Shown: piece after piece, positions 26,471 through 48,122 of the stretch
Position numbering within the stretch: position 1 is the stretch's first letter
How the letters are laid out: each line of letters opens with the position of its first letter
NCBI GenBank assembly: GCA_007844125.1
Contig: CM017556.1
Span: forward strand, 70,122,697-70,186,696
Length of the DNA stretch: 64,000 bases
Reading direction: 5' to 3'
From: Sinonovacula constricta
Taxonomy: Eukaryota; Mollusca; Bivalvia; Cardiida; Solecurtidae
Notes under the pieces: model-generated
What the model saw: only the letters and a program-made list of their open reading frames with translations
Told to the model about the DNA's origin: nothing
Databases searched by the model: none
Position numbers and translations under genes: made by a program

Positions 26471-27830
26471 ACAGGTATCATTAGATGTGCTGAGAGTCAT
26501 GACATGAGCCGTCGTGCTTTGGCTACCTTATACAGCTCGACAAATGAAGCCGTGAATAGTTTGAGTTTTCCTGCTGAGAAATATAATCAAACGGTGGAGC
26601 TTGGTAGAAATCCCAGCTGGCGACGCACATGTTTGCTGATTATCCAGTCTAAGCCTTCGACGACTAAGGCTTGTTTGATTCAATATAAAAGGCCAGATGA
26701 GTCTATGCAATAGGCCATTCTGGTACATGCAAACTTCGAATTTTCCAGGAAACGGGGTGTTGTCAATTCTGTTTCAGGTTTGCAGGTTTTCTGTTGTTGT
26801 TTTCCGGCAATGGCTTCCTTTTATTTTAAACTAGCTTAAAACAACTCTCCCAAACACTTGAAATGGTTATTCACAATACTTGATATAGGTTCTTCCTAGA
26901 TAAGTCGTGGGAAGTGGCTGTCTATATTGCCTCAGGCATCTAGACTTTTGGGGTTTGAACATCATTCTAGCCCAAGTGACAGTATCTTCGAGTGAGGAAA
27001 TAATCATTCGAGTCTGTACATGACTTTCTGTGGTAACTGTTACTCATCAAACATCTGCTTGGTGACATTCTTGTTCATGAATGTTTGAAGCTCTTGTTTC
27101 TCTTTCTGACCAAGAATATATATAAGACAGGGGGATAGCAGGAAGTTTATGTCATTGGTGTGATAATATTAACTGCATACTGCTACATGTTTTATTACAC
27201 ATGTACCGGTTGCATAAGGGAGGAAGATACCGAAAGCGAAAAGTATTGATTGACATAACTTTTTGCCAGAATTGTTTAAACTAAACTAACGTAAAATCAA
27301 TAGCTTTTATGTGGTAAAGTTGTATATAGCCGGATGTATTCCTTAATGTTGTAATATTTTGAAACATGTTCTATCAGGTGGATCTATACAGATTATTTTT
27401 CAAACCTTCGTAAATCCTTTGAAGTCTTCCTGGAGCATACTGATCGGTACATTTTATGTTCATACATTCCCCACAGATTCAACCATTCCCAAGTCTTCTT
27501 CTTAGGGTATATCGTTTTGTATGTTACATTATATTATATTTTACTCCCCACACCGCCATGCCACGGTAAACATAGACGGCTCACAAATCACAAAGCCGAA
27601 TAATGCCTTTGTCAACTTTTACCACTGTGATTGTACACGGTTCTAACTCATTCAGATGTAATCAAATAAAAACAATGTTTTAGCAAGATTTCAAAACTCA
27701 TGAGACTTTATCGCATTTATAAAATTATAATCCTGAACAAAAGCTCATTCGTCATACCGTTTGCTATTTTAGTCACAGCAGTGGCTGATATTACAAAAGA
27801 TTGGTGTTGAAAAGGGTACATGTATACTGG
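26471..27830. other. Intergenic upstream of gene 1, nothing recognised
   Basis: No gene or named repeat was recognised. The tail of the LINE may extend a little into this region. Confidence 0.35.
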
Positions 27831-27837
27831 TTACGAT

Positions 27838-27863
27838 CGTCCAATCAGATCGTCCAATCAGAG
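27838..27863 (+). promoter_or_regulatory. Tandem CCAAT boxes upstream of gene 1
   Basis: The 13-bp unit 'tcgtccaatcaga' occurs twice head to tail, giving two CCAAT boxes 13 bp apart, about 540 bp before the gene 1 start codon. Paired CCAAT boxes are NF-Y-type promoter elements. A promoter here is inference: no TATA box or mapped start supports it. Confidence 0.35.
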
Positions 27864-28387
27864 TAGACTTTTGCATACACACCATTCATAACTACCATCT
27901 TGTACTGTGTTTACTTCCCTGTTTGTCGCATTTAAATGCACTGAAGCAAGTGAGCCTATGTAGGTAATTCCCCGTCGTAGTTTGGTTGTGCTCAAATTAC
28001 CCGCTTTAACAACAGCATATGATATAAACTTGTATGTAGCTGCTGGATTGTAGTTGAATTAACGAACTCATTTACAGTGCAAAGTAAAGTGAGTAGTTTA
28101 TTTGGCCGTGGACACACGCATATGTTGTGGTGAACTAAGAAAGTATAATTGATTATGTGTTTGTGTTTGTAAATAATTGTTAAAGAGAATATATATATGA
28201 GTGTACGGTATATCAAGTCATAGGCTAGATAATCTGCAAGAACATGGATACTGAATACTAACAGTCTCTATATAGTCAGTTCTTTCGATGTATTGTTTTA
28301 TTGTTGGTTGTTTCAGCTTTCAGCTTTGCTGACTGGATCAGACTGTTGGACCGTTAAGCAGGACATAACTCTACGATCAGAAGGACC

Positions 28388-36941
<8,554 letters not shown>

Positions 36942-36974
36942 CCGGCGACATCACTGGGCTGGGGCCAGTGTGAT

Positions 36975-37184
<210 letters not shown>

Positions 37185-37539
37185 GGCTAAGTATAGTCAT
37201 CCGAACAAATTTACACATCTTAAGATGGTCATAAATGTTGGTAGTTGATATTAACAAACACGGTACGTTATGTTTATATTATATTAACATTTATATCCGT
37301 TATCTTAGTAACATGTATTACATAAAATGTCCCTAGTTGATTGAAATAGCGCGATCTTTTGTTTATGATCATTTTACTTGTTAAAGGTCCTGTCCTTTAG
37401 ACTGTTTCCATGTTTAACAGTACTCAACATTCGCATACTGACAAGATTTTTTTGTGAAAACAAGTATTAACTTTATGTACAAAACAATACTCATTTCATT
37501 TAAATGTATATACATTTAAATGTATATATCGAAACATCA

Positions 37540-37550
37540 GCAAATAAAAC
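37540..37550 (+). terminator. Possible poly(A) signal of gene 1
   Basis: AATAAA in 'gcaaataaaac', about 600 bp after the stop codon. No closer canonical signal was noted. Tentative. Confidence 0.3.
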
Positions 37551-37554
37551 TGCA

Positions 37555-37640
37555 GCATGTAGGGCTCGAACCAGCGACCACAAGTATTAAGCATGATCAG
37601 TATTAGCAGTTAACCGCGTGCATTTTGAAGTGCAATATTG
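37555..37640 (-). repeat. tRNA-like remnant
   Basis: 'gggctcgaaccagcgacc' reads on the minus strand as a box-B-like GGTTCGAGCCC with a T-stem-like flank. A diverged box-A-like region lies about 50 bp away. No complete cloverleaf is seen, so it is a SINE or tRNA pseudogene remnant. Confidence 0.4.
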
Positions 37641-37782
37641 ACATGTGCTGGCCTCACCCAGGTAAAATGAATTGTGCCATGAACAAATAAGTACTGCAAA
37701 CACAAACACCTGCTGAACTGCATCAATATATGTGGTCCAGTTACCTAAGGTGCACTTTTGTAATTACACGTTTATGACCTCG

Positions 37783-38192
37783 TGTTATGATCAATAAGAG
37801 CAACAGATGGTAAAAGCCAGCAGCAAGTTTTACAACAAAATAAATCAACAAATAACATATAGCTGCAAAAATATATTCAACAAGCAGAACAACATATCAT
37901 GTATATAAAATAAAGTATAAGCCGATCCAAGTCCTAAATAAAATTAAATTGTTCACCTGATAAAATATTTATTATAAAATCCACAAAACTCCATGGCGTT
38001 GAACAAGAACAAGAAATCAGCTCTATTGATATACGTAAAGAATACTTGAAAAGATTCAAGTTGCATCACTCATTAAAACATTCCAGAATTTACGAAACTT
38101 TCCATGAATCCATGAATCACGATTAGAATATTCTTTCAATTGGTAACGCAGCAGTAACATAAGCAGTATGTGACCGTCTCAAGGTTATAACA
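37783..38192 (-). mobile_element. Possible short LTR-like unit
   Basis: It begins TGTTATGATC and ends GGTTATAACA, the same TGTTA...TAACA ends as the larger unit at 3841-4505. It shares diverged words near the left end ('agccagcagcaag' versus 'agccagcaacaaag'). At 410 bp it may be a deleted or related solo LTR. No clean target duplication is visible. Confidence 0.35.
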
Positions 38193-38404
38193 TATGAAAG
38201 AATCTTATGTAAAATTATCTACACCGGTTCTAATTGTTTCAGAATGGAACTGATTTCCGAAGCAGCGAATTCCCCATTTTCGGAATGAAAGAAATGTTTT
38301 AGTTAGCACCCTTGTGGGAAGGTAACGGATACCTATGCTTTAATTCCTGGCATTTTCCCCATGTAAACTTCCGCCTTCATTGTTCTACCGACCGTTACTA
38401 GACT

Positions 38405-38800
38405 GGCTTAAAGGTCAGAGGTCATGACTGTGCTATATGTTCTGCAGGGAGATAGCTTAAAGGTCAGGGTCAGAGGTCATGACTGTACTATAGGTTCTTC
38501 AGGGAGATATAGCTTCAAGGTCAGAGGTCATGACTGTGCTAGATAACACTTAAAGGTCAGGGTCAGAGGCCATGACTGTACTATAGTGTCTTCGGGGAGA
38601 TATGGCTTATAGGTCAGAGGTCATGACTGTGCTAAAGGTTCTACAGGGAGATATCTCTTAAAGGTAAGGGGTCAGAGGTCATGACTGTGCTATAGGTTCT
38701 ACGGGGATATATGGCTTAAAGGACAGGGATCAGAGGTCATGACAGTGCTGTAAGTTCTACATGGAGTTATGGCTTAAAGGTCAGGGGTTAGAGCTATAAC
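38405..38800. repeat. Minisatellite of about 50-60 bp units carrying AGGTCA direct repeats
   Basis: About eight imperfect units share 'gtcatgactgtgctataggt', 'gggagatatggcttaaaggt' and neighbouring words. Each contains a pair of AGGTCA-type half-sites with 1-bp spacing (DR1). Five are intact, at 38412-38424, 38467-38479, 38518-38530, 38611-38623 and 38669-38681. Two use GGGTCA as the first half. The remaining three units are mutated in one half-site. The array lies about 1.5 kb downstream of the gene 1 stop. Confidence 0.9.
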
Positions 38801-39631
38801 TTAGTTGCTGCTAATAAATCTTGTTATAGTTTTTAATCAGAATATATTCTTGAAAGACTTTAAAAAGTTCTGTGTTAACTTGGTACTTAACCTAGTAGAT
38901 TGCGTTCTTTTAAATATATAATAATATATATCAAATATTATTGATGTTTGTGAAATTAAAAAGTGCACTAGGTATAAAGTTTTCTATTGAAGTTGTCACA
39001 CTCTTATTTATAGTTGGGATGATTTTTGTGGGCAGCGAGGTGGCATATTAACAAATTGAAAGACATGGTCTTTAAAATATAAGAGTGCACCTGTTTCTAC
39101 CATACGACTTTATCTTTGATCTCATTACAATACTAATTTTTACAGCTCTAGACAAGTAGTGTTTTTTAAACTTAATTCTATATGTTCTCATTCTAACGTT
39201 AAATTGTTTGCTGGTGTTTATCTATTCGCCAAAAATCAAGACAAGAAACAAAAAACAAACAAACAATAACAACAACACACACTTTACAGACACAATGTAC
39301 TCCTCAATTAAAAACGATTTTTACGATGTTTTATACAAATTGACACAACAAACAAATTGTGAAACCATAATCGTTCTTTCTGCTTGGCAATGGTGTTTTA
39401 TAAAACTGATAACTTCGTAAACATGTATTGATGTTATAACTTAAAACCATTTCTAACTTTGAAAAGTGTGTTTTACCCTTACATATCTATCAAAAACGTG
39501 CATAACAACGTTAAATGTGCAAAGATGTAGTTACTTGCTTATACTTCTAGCAACAATAGCTCATTTCCTCACATACTTTTCTCCTACTTAATTTGCCTTC
39601 CTCACAACATAACATTTGACAAATAAACCTA
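38801..39631. other. Intergenic, nothing recognised
   Basis: No gene was seen. It ends at the TA dinucleotide flanking the long-inverted-repeat element. Confidence 0.4.
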
Positions 39632-42476
39632 GCCCGGCAGCTGCATATGCTTACCGCGCACCCCCGTCCCCGACCCCGTAGACTTTTGTCATGGATACCA
39701 AACTGTTCGTTAGGGTGTCTAGCAACAGAATCTCTAATGTACTCAAAAATAAACTCATTTGCGCAAAATGAAAACTAATGGTTTCCATGGCAACCATCAT
39801 GAAATTTTGATATGAGGGTATATTTAGAAAGATGCTTATAACTTTTCCAAAATAATGACAGAAATATACACCTGGTACTTAATTAAAGAGTAGTAAATGT
39901 CCATTATGGTCATGTGTCAATTATGCAAATTAGCACTTATGGATATTTATCAATATTAATGAGAATCTAAAAATATACTTTATTTGTAAAAAGATTATTA
40001 GATTCCTTTTATTTAAACGCAATATTCAAAGAAATACAAATGTTCCAAAAGTTATTTACATACCGCTACATGTTTAACACATATTGGTCTAAGTTTGATA
40101 TCGTTTTGTTCATTTTGTGATTTTTTATGGGTTTTTTTAATTATATTCATTCAGATTTTGCTCATTCAATCGTAATGCCTTATTTGGTTAAAAGTCCGCT
40201 TAAAACTAATCATAACATTGAAGAAAAAAATCTTTATTGTTCCTTATGTGATGGCTATCGGTAAACTTAGATTTAAAAATATAAATTTACGAAATAAGCC
40301 AGCATGAAAATTCATACATAATAATGGGAATCTCACGATAGATTTATTTTATTTAAAAACCATATTTCGACAAAATGCACTGATTTAAACGTTTAGTAGG
40401 CACCCCCTTTAGTCTGATGCGTGTTTGTTTAAGTTTTGCATGAATTGATAAATTTTGTATTTTGTATGATTTTTAAATTAATTTGGTCTTAGTTTCCTCA
40501 TTAATTTTTAAAACACGGACATGTTAAAATCCTTCATTTAACTATTAATAACATGGGAAAAACGTGATTGACTAATCCTTTGGTGAAAACGATCATTAAG
40601 CTAAGATATAAAATAATTATGCAAATAAATTCTCAGGAATATTAAAAAAACTCTTAATTGTGAGCTTACAACGTGCACTTTAGCACTTAATAAATTTTCG
40701 GTCATTATTAAATTTGCTGTTGTTTTTTTCTTTCATTTTTAACTTTTATATAGGATATCAATCATTTAACTAAACATATTTCTGGGTGTATATGAACGTT
40801 TCTAGTAATTGTTCTATTAGTGACTTTATGCTAGACCTTTAAATCCTTATACTCTAGGTAATAATAATGTATTGAAATGGAATAGGGTTAAACGCTTAAA
40901 ATATTTCTGTTAAGTGAATTAATTGTTTCTCTATTTTTTTATTGAATGAAGTACATATTCTTTTGACTTTATCTTTAAGGTTAAGATAGTGGGAACTGCT
41001 AAATTATGTATAGGCTTTATGAATGACTATCCTTTTCAAGTTAACTTTATATTGACAATTGATATTGTATTATACTCTTTTAAGACATTTGTGGACAATT
41101 CCTTTGCAAGTTTTAGGGAATCTTTCAGCGATTTTTCCTAGTAGATAGGCAAAACCATATCTGTTAAGGCAACAAACATGTCATTTTATTTTGGAACAAT
41201 GTTGTTTCAGTGTTTATAAATTGAACAATTTATTAGATGCTAATGCCTTGTTATATGAAGCAGTAAATTTGCCTTGTTATGCTTCAGCTTTCTTACTTGT
41301 TCAACATGTACATGCCTACATTATGTCACATTTAGCATCCATGTGTGCTGTCTGGTACTATTTTCTGCTATAAGAAGGCAGGGTTCATTCTACCAGAAAA
41401 CAATTCTTAGCTGACTGTCAATTTTAATTTTAAGATTGTTTTTCTTTGTGATGTTCAAGTCAGTTATAGCACCATTTCTATCTTATCCCTCGGATAACAT
41501 AATTTTATTTAATGAACACTATCAATTGTATACATTTTGTATAACCTTTTTGATATTCTATTAATTTTAAATCTTGGCTTAGTGATAGTCTTCATAATAA
41601 TCAGGGTCTGAAACTGATTTTACCAGTGAGATATAAGCAATACAGTACAATACATCTGTTTACAAACAGGTTTCTGATCAACTTCATGTACTAAACTCAA
41701 TGATGAAAATTCTATAGAAATTAAATACAAAGTCGTAAAATATCGAAAGAAAGTTAGAAAAAAAAAACTTGAATCAACTTGTGTCAGACTAAGTGAGTTG
41801 TCTATTTAACTTTTAAAATTGATTAATTTGTTTCTAAACCTTTCAAAATAAAAGTCTACTTTTAGATTCTCATTAAGATACATGAATATTCATGTTGACT
41901 AATTTGCATAATTAATAATTTCAAAACTAAGTTTAGTGATAGCCTCCACTTAAGGAACGATACAAAAAATATTATTCAATGTTATGGTTAGTTAAACATG
42001 TAAGCAGTTTTCTAGATAAATTATGCATTAAGATGGAATTGGCAAAGTTTGGAAGATAAATAAATTAAAAATCCTACAAAACCATATGAAACAAAAATGT
42101 GTTAGACACGTACTGGTATGTATATAACTTTAGAAATTGTTGAGCTTGCTTGAATATTGTTTTTACATGAAAAGAATCTAATCAACTTTTCAAAAATAAA
42201 GTCTATTTTTAAATTTTTATTAAGATTTATGAATATTCATGTTGGTTAATTTGCATATTTAATTATTTCACCTATAAGTTTAGTGTTAGCCTCCACTTAA
42301 GGAACGATACAAAATTTATTCTCAATGTTATGTTAGTTTATTCATATAGCCCAAATGATTTAATTTTTGAGTACATTGGAGAGTTTGTTTCTAGACACCC
42401 AAACGAACATTTTGGTACCCATGAAAGAAGTTGCGTTTGGGCGAGGTTGCGCGGTAACCATATCCAGCTGCCGGAC
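39632..42476. mobile_element. DNA transposon-like element with inverted ends of about 140 bp
   Basis: The left end (39632-39770) and the reverse complement of the right end (about 42340-42476) align over their whole length. Both start GYCCGGCAGCTG and pass through 'ttaccgcgca', 'gttcgttagggtgtctag' / 'gttcgtttgggtgtctag' and 'aatgtactcaaaaat'. Both outer edges abut TA, fitting a TA target site as used by Tc1/mariner-type elements. The AT-rich interior has no ORF above 60 codons, so the element is non-autonomous. Inside, 41868-41985 is repeated at 42215-42330. Confidence 0.8.
41868..42330. repeat. Direct duplication inside the long-inverted-repeat element
   Basis: 'acatgaatattcatgttgac' ... 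'agcctccacttaaggaacga' at 41878-41965 recurs as 'ttatgaatattcatgttggt' ... 'agcctccacttaaggaacga' at 42226-42310. 'atgaatattcat' is itself palindromic. Confidence 0.85.
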
Positions 42477-42479
42477 TAA

Positions 42480-43384
42480 GATCGTTTTGGATCTATTTCG
42501 ATGTGTTACATCGCCTGTTAACTTGTATTATTAAGTTATATGTAACTTGAATGCTTTGTCCTTTCTCACCTATCCTGAGTTAATGTGTAATAAAAGTATT
42601 CATATTTTGGCATTGTGTAGTCTTTTCACATTTTCTTTGAGATTCGTCATAAAAATTGTTTTGCCTTCCTCCTATAATACAACTTAGTAATGACATATAA
42701 TTAAGTTAGAGGAAGCCTTTTTGACACCATGGAGAATTGAAATCATCAAAAGATTTCTGCTGCAGGCCTTAAAGCATGTATACAAAACGTAAACCAAGTT
42801 TTGCAACGAGTTTTTAACTTATAGACATGTTCTTTATATACACCACGGTCATATTAAATAAAATGGTATCCGACACTGTGCATATATGCTAAACGTGTAA
42901 CATTACTTCTGTTCTGGGCAATCCATGTAAACTTGCTGCATACAATTATACATTAGTTAAGTAAAGACTGGTTATATCTTTACATCATTTGTAAGAGAGT
43001 ACCAATCGTGAAAGATATGCTTTACTTTTCAAATGGTTGTAGGGCATCAATAAACAGCATTTCACTGGATCTTTTCCGGTAACGATAATTTATTTGTTGG
43101 CTAGAGAGAAAAAATATCTAAAGGTCTCGTTTTAAAAAATAGTGTTACCCTACTATGATATTATATCCTGCTTACAAAAATGACTTGTTATTAAGGCTGG
43201 ATAATAAGATTTAGCGAACAATTTTTTATATCATCCAAGCAAAACAAATGTGTTTATTTTTATGTTTAACCTGTCATCTTTAATAAATGTTACCATGTTC
43301 AACATGTGTTTTACATGTTTTATCTGCTAAAAGTTCTGGGTATAGATGACGACACAAAGACATGAACCTTTTTTCATTTCAGAA
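42480..43384. other. Intergenic, nothing recognised
   Basis: No gene or clear repeat was found. Confidence 0.4.
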
Positions 43385-43830
43385 TAAGAATACATGACAA
43401 AGTTCAATGAGCACTGCAACATAAACCTAAATTTGAAAAGGCACAGGACAAAGTGTATTCACGTAAAAGGCAAATATAAAAGCAAGAACAAATATGTGAT
43501 GAGTCATTTAACAAAAAGTAAAAGTGCAAACCCAACGGTTACCGCCTTGGAACGGCCAGTCGGCAAAGGGCTGACTGGTTGTGCCTAAACCGAATTTTAC
43601 AGAGCTCTAACCTCCCACTTCCTGAGAAGTTTCACAATACAAACAATGAAAAAGAAATCCGATCTATTTGAATAAAAACTGCCCAAGCGCTGACGTTTTC
43701 TTCGATATGTTATGACGAAAGTAGTGATTTCATTGAAAAAAATATCCGCATTGTATTAAGAAGAAAGAGTTGTAGTATTTCTGTTAGAAAAACTACGCAA
43801 AATTGTTTAAAGTAATTAATTAATGGAAAA
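43385..43830 (-). repeat. Dispersed SINE-like repeat, tail type B, longest copy
   Basis: This is the most complete copy in the window. The reverse complement of its right part matches the 5' flank of the 30715 copy ('gaagaaaacgtcagcgc'), its middle carries 'accgccttggaacggccagt', and its left end carries tail B. It sets the family length at about 450 bp. Confidence 0.75.
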
Positions 43831-44044
43831 AATATTTAATCAAGGAATGCAAATGATCAGAGAAGTGTAAGTGGCTGTAGCATCCTGTTCATGTGAAGAT
43901 AGAATTGAGGAATCAAATATCATTGTCCATCATAGGAAATACACGTAACAATACTTATAGGATTAATTAAATGACAACACAGAGAACATGTACGTGGAGA
44001 CTTTTACGACAGCCACACTGCACAGGTAACATTGTTGTAATCAT

Positions 44045-44335
44045 GTATTAGAATATAGGACAACTTCCTATGAGCATTACACAGTATACCAAACCTTGAA
44101 AAGACACAGGTCAAAGGTATTCCAAGCAGGTAAAATGTGAAATAAGAACAAATCAGTGATAAGTCATTTAACAAAAAGGGCAAACCCAAACGGTTACCGC
44201 CGTAGAACGATCAGTCGGCAAAAAGGACTGACTGGGAGCTTAAACCGGTTTTACACAGCTCTAACCTCGCACCTTCTGGAGTTTCTCAAATGCAAACAAT
44301 GAAAAGAAACTCGGTCTTTTTTAATAAAAATGTGC
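44045..44335 (-). repeat. Dispersed SINE-like repeat, tail type B
   Basis: Antisense copy with 'ggttaccgccgtagaacgat' and 'tcagtcggcaaaaagg', plus a 5' edge at 'aaagaaactcggtcttttt'. It lies about 220 bp from the copy at 43385, in the same orientation. Confidence 0.75.
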
Positions 44336-46079
44336 ATACTCGAATTGAGTAAAAGTGTACTTAACGTGGTTGGAAGTTGCTTAATTGGTATCTTATATTC
44401 GTGGTACCAAGTGGAAATGGTACGAAGAGATCGTAACCAGTCGAAACACTTTCCGTATACGTTCGAAAAAAATCCCCAAGGTATGGACACACACTGGGAT
44501 TTTCCGTACGTGCTTCGGTCTTCCTACATCGTCAAGTAGCCCCGGTACATTTAAAGAAAGTTAGGCTGTCTCTTAAAAATACCAAACTCAAATAATCAAA
44601 ATTGCTTATTTTGAACACTGCTCGGTACTGTAAGGTCTGCACCTTTCCTCAAAATAGATTAGACCTTTTTGTGTACTATCTTAGTTCGTATCATACAGAC
44701 CGCGTTGATAATGTCAGTGTTCACCTCATGCAACATAAACTAGACATACAATTTAAGTACATATTACAGTATTGCTCTTAGTTTGTGTTGCACATAGATC
44801 TCTGCGAATAAATAAGATAGCATTATATGGAGGGTTTTTTTCTCACGTTTCTCATCGTTTCTTTTCAATATTTTTATGTAGGTGTGTATTTTAGCAATAT
44901 GTTATGTCTACAGACTTTGTATCAAGGTCTTTGGGTTTGGCTGCCATCTTGCCGGGGCTACTTTATCCCCATGTTACCTCCGAGGCCTATTTCCGAAAAG
45001 AAAATAGCCGGTGATCTGAATGGAAACATACTTGCCCGAATACCGCCAAGCATTGACCTGATTTCTACAACAACAGCCCAATGAAAAATTTCATACGTCT
45101 TCCATTAAGGTCACCTCGCTTCAGTGCGGACGCCAACAATGTGGGTCTATTAAGAATGACTAAAGCTCAATAAAGTTTCTTTTCGCAAACATAACATACA
45201 TACAACATGTCACGTAACTCAAAATACAAGATATCTAATAAAATACTATCGGTGCTTCAATTAGGCAGAAACTGTAAACCGGTTGACATTTCCCATACTT
45301 GACCATCCGGGTCATCTGGATTACTTACCACTATGACTATTTCTATTTTCGCAGCACATGAGATGAATTACGAAACAAATAAATCTGCTATTACTTTCTA
45401 CTTGTTTCAGCTATCAGTTGCTAAAGTATCAATCGAGCGATCAACAATTTTTTTATATACCTTATATTGGCCAGAGGGGGCAGCCATTATTTGTATTTGC
45501 ATTACGGATTGTTTGCCATGTCCGTACGCAGGGAACCAGAGTATTGTAAATGTGGTAATACCAAGCTTTGAGTGCATAAATTTTACATGCTAATTATATT
45601 GATTAGATATTTATGTTAATTAATGAGAGAAAAAATTCATTCATAAATTAGAAATTAACTTTCTTGTTAATAAATTTAACACGATTGGCATGATTTTGCT
45701 GGTACAATGTAATCTTCAGGTTGTTATACGTGTATTTTTACCAGATTTACTGCATTCAAAGCTTTTTATATGTTGTCAGATATATCTTCCCTTCTATTAC
45801 TTCACGTTTTCGTTCTAAATATAACCGATCATAAAATTTTGTTCATGAAAACCTCCCCACTGCCGCATATCTTTTTAAAAACATTTCTTCTTTTAAATAT
45901 AACCTGTATATGTCTCTCACATGCACTCAATGTTATACATGTAAACCGAAAAACTCCAGAATGTTGCACAATTTATTTAAAAAAAGCAGTAATTATTAGA
46001 AACAATTATTTAAACACAAATAATCAGTAAACTGTCCAAAATCAAACCAACAAAAAAAAACCTCGAAACAATTAGTTTA
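44336..46079. other. Intergenic, nothing recognised
   Basis: ORFs up to 86 codons lack recognisable motifs. No RNA gene was found. Confidence 0.4.
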
Positions 46080-46266
46080 TGTATTACTCTCCTAAGTACT
46101 AACTAAGTAACTAAGTACTTGTACTAACTGCGTACTGTGTATGTGAATGTATTAATTGTGTACCATGTGACTGAATAACTTATTTTTATATTTGAATACT
46201 ATGTAAGAAGATGTATGTTTGTACAAATCGTAATAAAGTGCTCTGTTCTGCTCTGTTCTGTTCTGC
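46080..46266 (+). mobile_element. Probable LINE 3' tail with CTGTT microsatellite end
   Basis: It ends with 'gatgtatgtttgtacaaatc', then 'gtaataaagtg' and short CTGTT/CTGCT repeats, parallel to 8530-8593. No coding part is retained. Confidence 0.45.
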
Positions 46267-47083
46267 TATAAATGTAAGTCACCGTGAGGTGATTGTGCAT
46301 GTACAATCTTCCTTCACACAACATTTAAAAACCATTCACTGCCTTTGAAGTAAAATGTACTTCAGACCTCCATGGGACAATTTATTTAAATTTTTTTACA
46401 ACACACGATCAGGTAACTTGAATAATATTTTAGCAATTGTACATTTTTACTGTGGTAGCGTGTTATTAATTTCCTCGGCTCATCTCTTTTCAACGAGCAT
46501 CGAACATTTTCTTCCTGCCTGTGGTTCACCTGTTTCGTTTCGTTTCGTTCTCTTTTTACCGTGTATATTGTTCAAACTTTATCGATTAGCATGAATTAAA
46601 AATTATTGATCTTATACATCAGCCATGACGCATGCGCAAAAGTTAATATATGGTGTTAAGTCACCTTATGGTCACGTTTGGCTGAGTGTTTAGCTGTTTG
46701 GGCGAACACTCTGCATCCGACTAATCAAGTCACGTGGTCCATTGTAGCATCATCATAGGCTGTAACTGCACGTGATAGGAAGATCTCGAGAACAAAGGAA
46801 GACGCATGAGTGGCAACTATTGTTTTCTGTTAACAGTTCTTTTAATAATGTATTGTTGATGACTGTGATTTGTACTGGTTCATACTTAAAGTTTGAAAGT
46901 GGTGTGAGTACGTGAATAATTAGAGTTTAGGTGCATGTTTGTATTTTTTATGTTGCTAGAAAAGAACAGTTATCCAACATACGAGGGGTAAAACGCTTGT
47001 GAAAAGTACCATAGTGGACTGTTTTGTAAGAAAATCACAGGGCAACAGCACAAAGCGACCGCAACAACAGACACTGAAGACCA

Positions 47084-47259
47084 ATGGAGTGTTTTTTACG
47101 TTGTTTGGTGCAAGTATTGCTGTTTTCGTTAGCGTCAAGTCTGGCATCTCGACCTCCCCCTAGATATGTCATTGACATTGACAGTGATCCCGTGTTGCGA
47201 TGGCAGCCGATTGTGGTTCATTATCCGGAGTTCATAGATCTAGTCACTGCATTTTACAG
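47084..47259 (+). CDS. Orphan or alternative first exon of an NAAA-like amidase
   Basis: The ATG at 47084 (context accaATGg) opens 58 codons plus 2 nt ending in a strong donor AG|GTAAGT. It encodes a signal peptide (MECFLRCLVQVLLFSLASSL, then Ala-Ser) and RPPPRYVIDIDSDPVLRW, the conserved N-terminal motif of the amidase family, then ELIDL-like helix sequence (PEFIDLVTAFYR). The length (176 nt) and exit phase are identical to gene 2 exon 1. No partner exons 2-10 were found between 47260 and 52010. Splicing to gene 2 exon 2 at 53401 would be in frame. It is therefore either an alternative first exon of gene 2, with a different signal peptide and N terminus, or the remnant of a third tandem paralogue whose other exons were lost. 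The intact frame and donor argue for use. Confidence 0.8.
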
Positions 47260-48120
47260 GTAAGTTGATTACTAATATAAAGGTATTTCGCAAGATGACA
47301 AAACTATATAATTTTCTGTCTTTGAACTACATGTACATATGAACGTTGTGATAATGGTCAGTTTAGCGACCTACCGCCGTTGTTGGCAAACCTGTGTCAT
47401 TGTTTACCTGTAATATTGTTTATAAAGCCATTTCATATTTAACACAGTTATTCGTTGTTCATTCAGATAATTACATTAGAAGGGATATAGCCACACATTA
47501 TCGTCTGATCAAGTATGGCAATATATTGTGGTATGGTTTGCAATACGCTTTTTAGGTAAATCGCGCTATTTTGATATGTTAACATAACAAAACAGACGAT
47601 TCCAATCATAAACATATGGGTATCAGGTAGTAACCGCCCCAATGTTCAAGTATTTACTTAAATTAGGGTGACAGTTTCTGTACTCGTGATGGTTAAAAGG
47701 TAAAACGCATGGCCTAACGCGGGTTCAAACCTCAAGCGGTAAGTATTTTTAGTCATGTGACCTGTGCTTTAAATTTTAATATATGCGAGTATAAAAACTG
47801 GTTTTACAAGTTTAAAAATTGGATTGCTTTAAACGGATAAAACGTACAAATGACAGATTATAATTTGAAAGCAATAATCAGTGACGATGAGGGGACGGAT
47901 ACAGCTGATGAGCAGACGGATTATTCGCACACAGACAGTTCCATAGAAAATTAGACACCCTTGTCAACTGTATGCATCTGTTTTAATGAAAATAAATGAA
48001 AAGTAAATATATATGAAAAAACTCAAAGAAGAAACATATATAAAAAAGTATACATAAAAAGAAAAACGAAATGAAAAACACCCAGAAAAAAAGAAAAACA
48101 AACAATAACAAAACAAAACA
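47260..48120. other. Between orphan exon and SINE cluster
   Basis: No further amidase exon was found. A weak tRNA-like box B ('gcgggttcaaacctc') lies near 47719 on the plus strand. Otherwise nothing was recognised. Confidence 0.35.
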
Positions 48121-48122
48121 AA

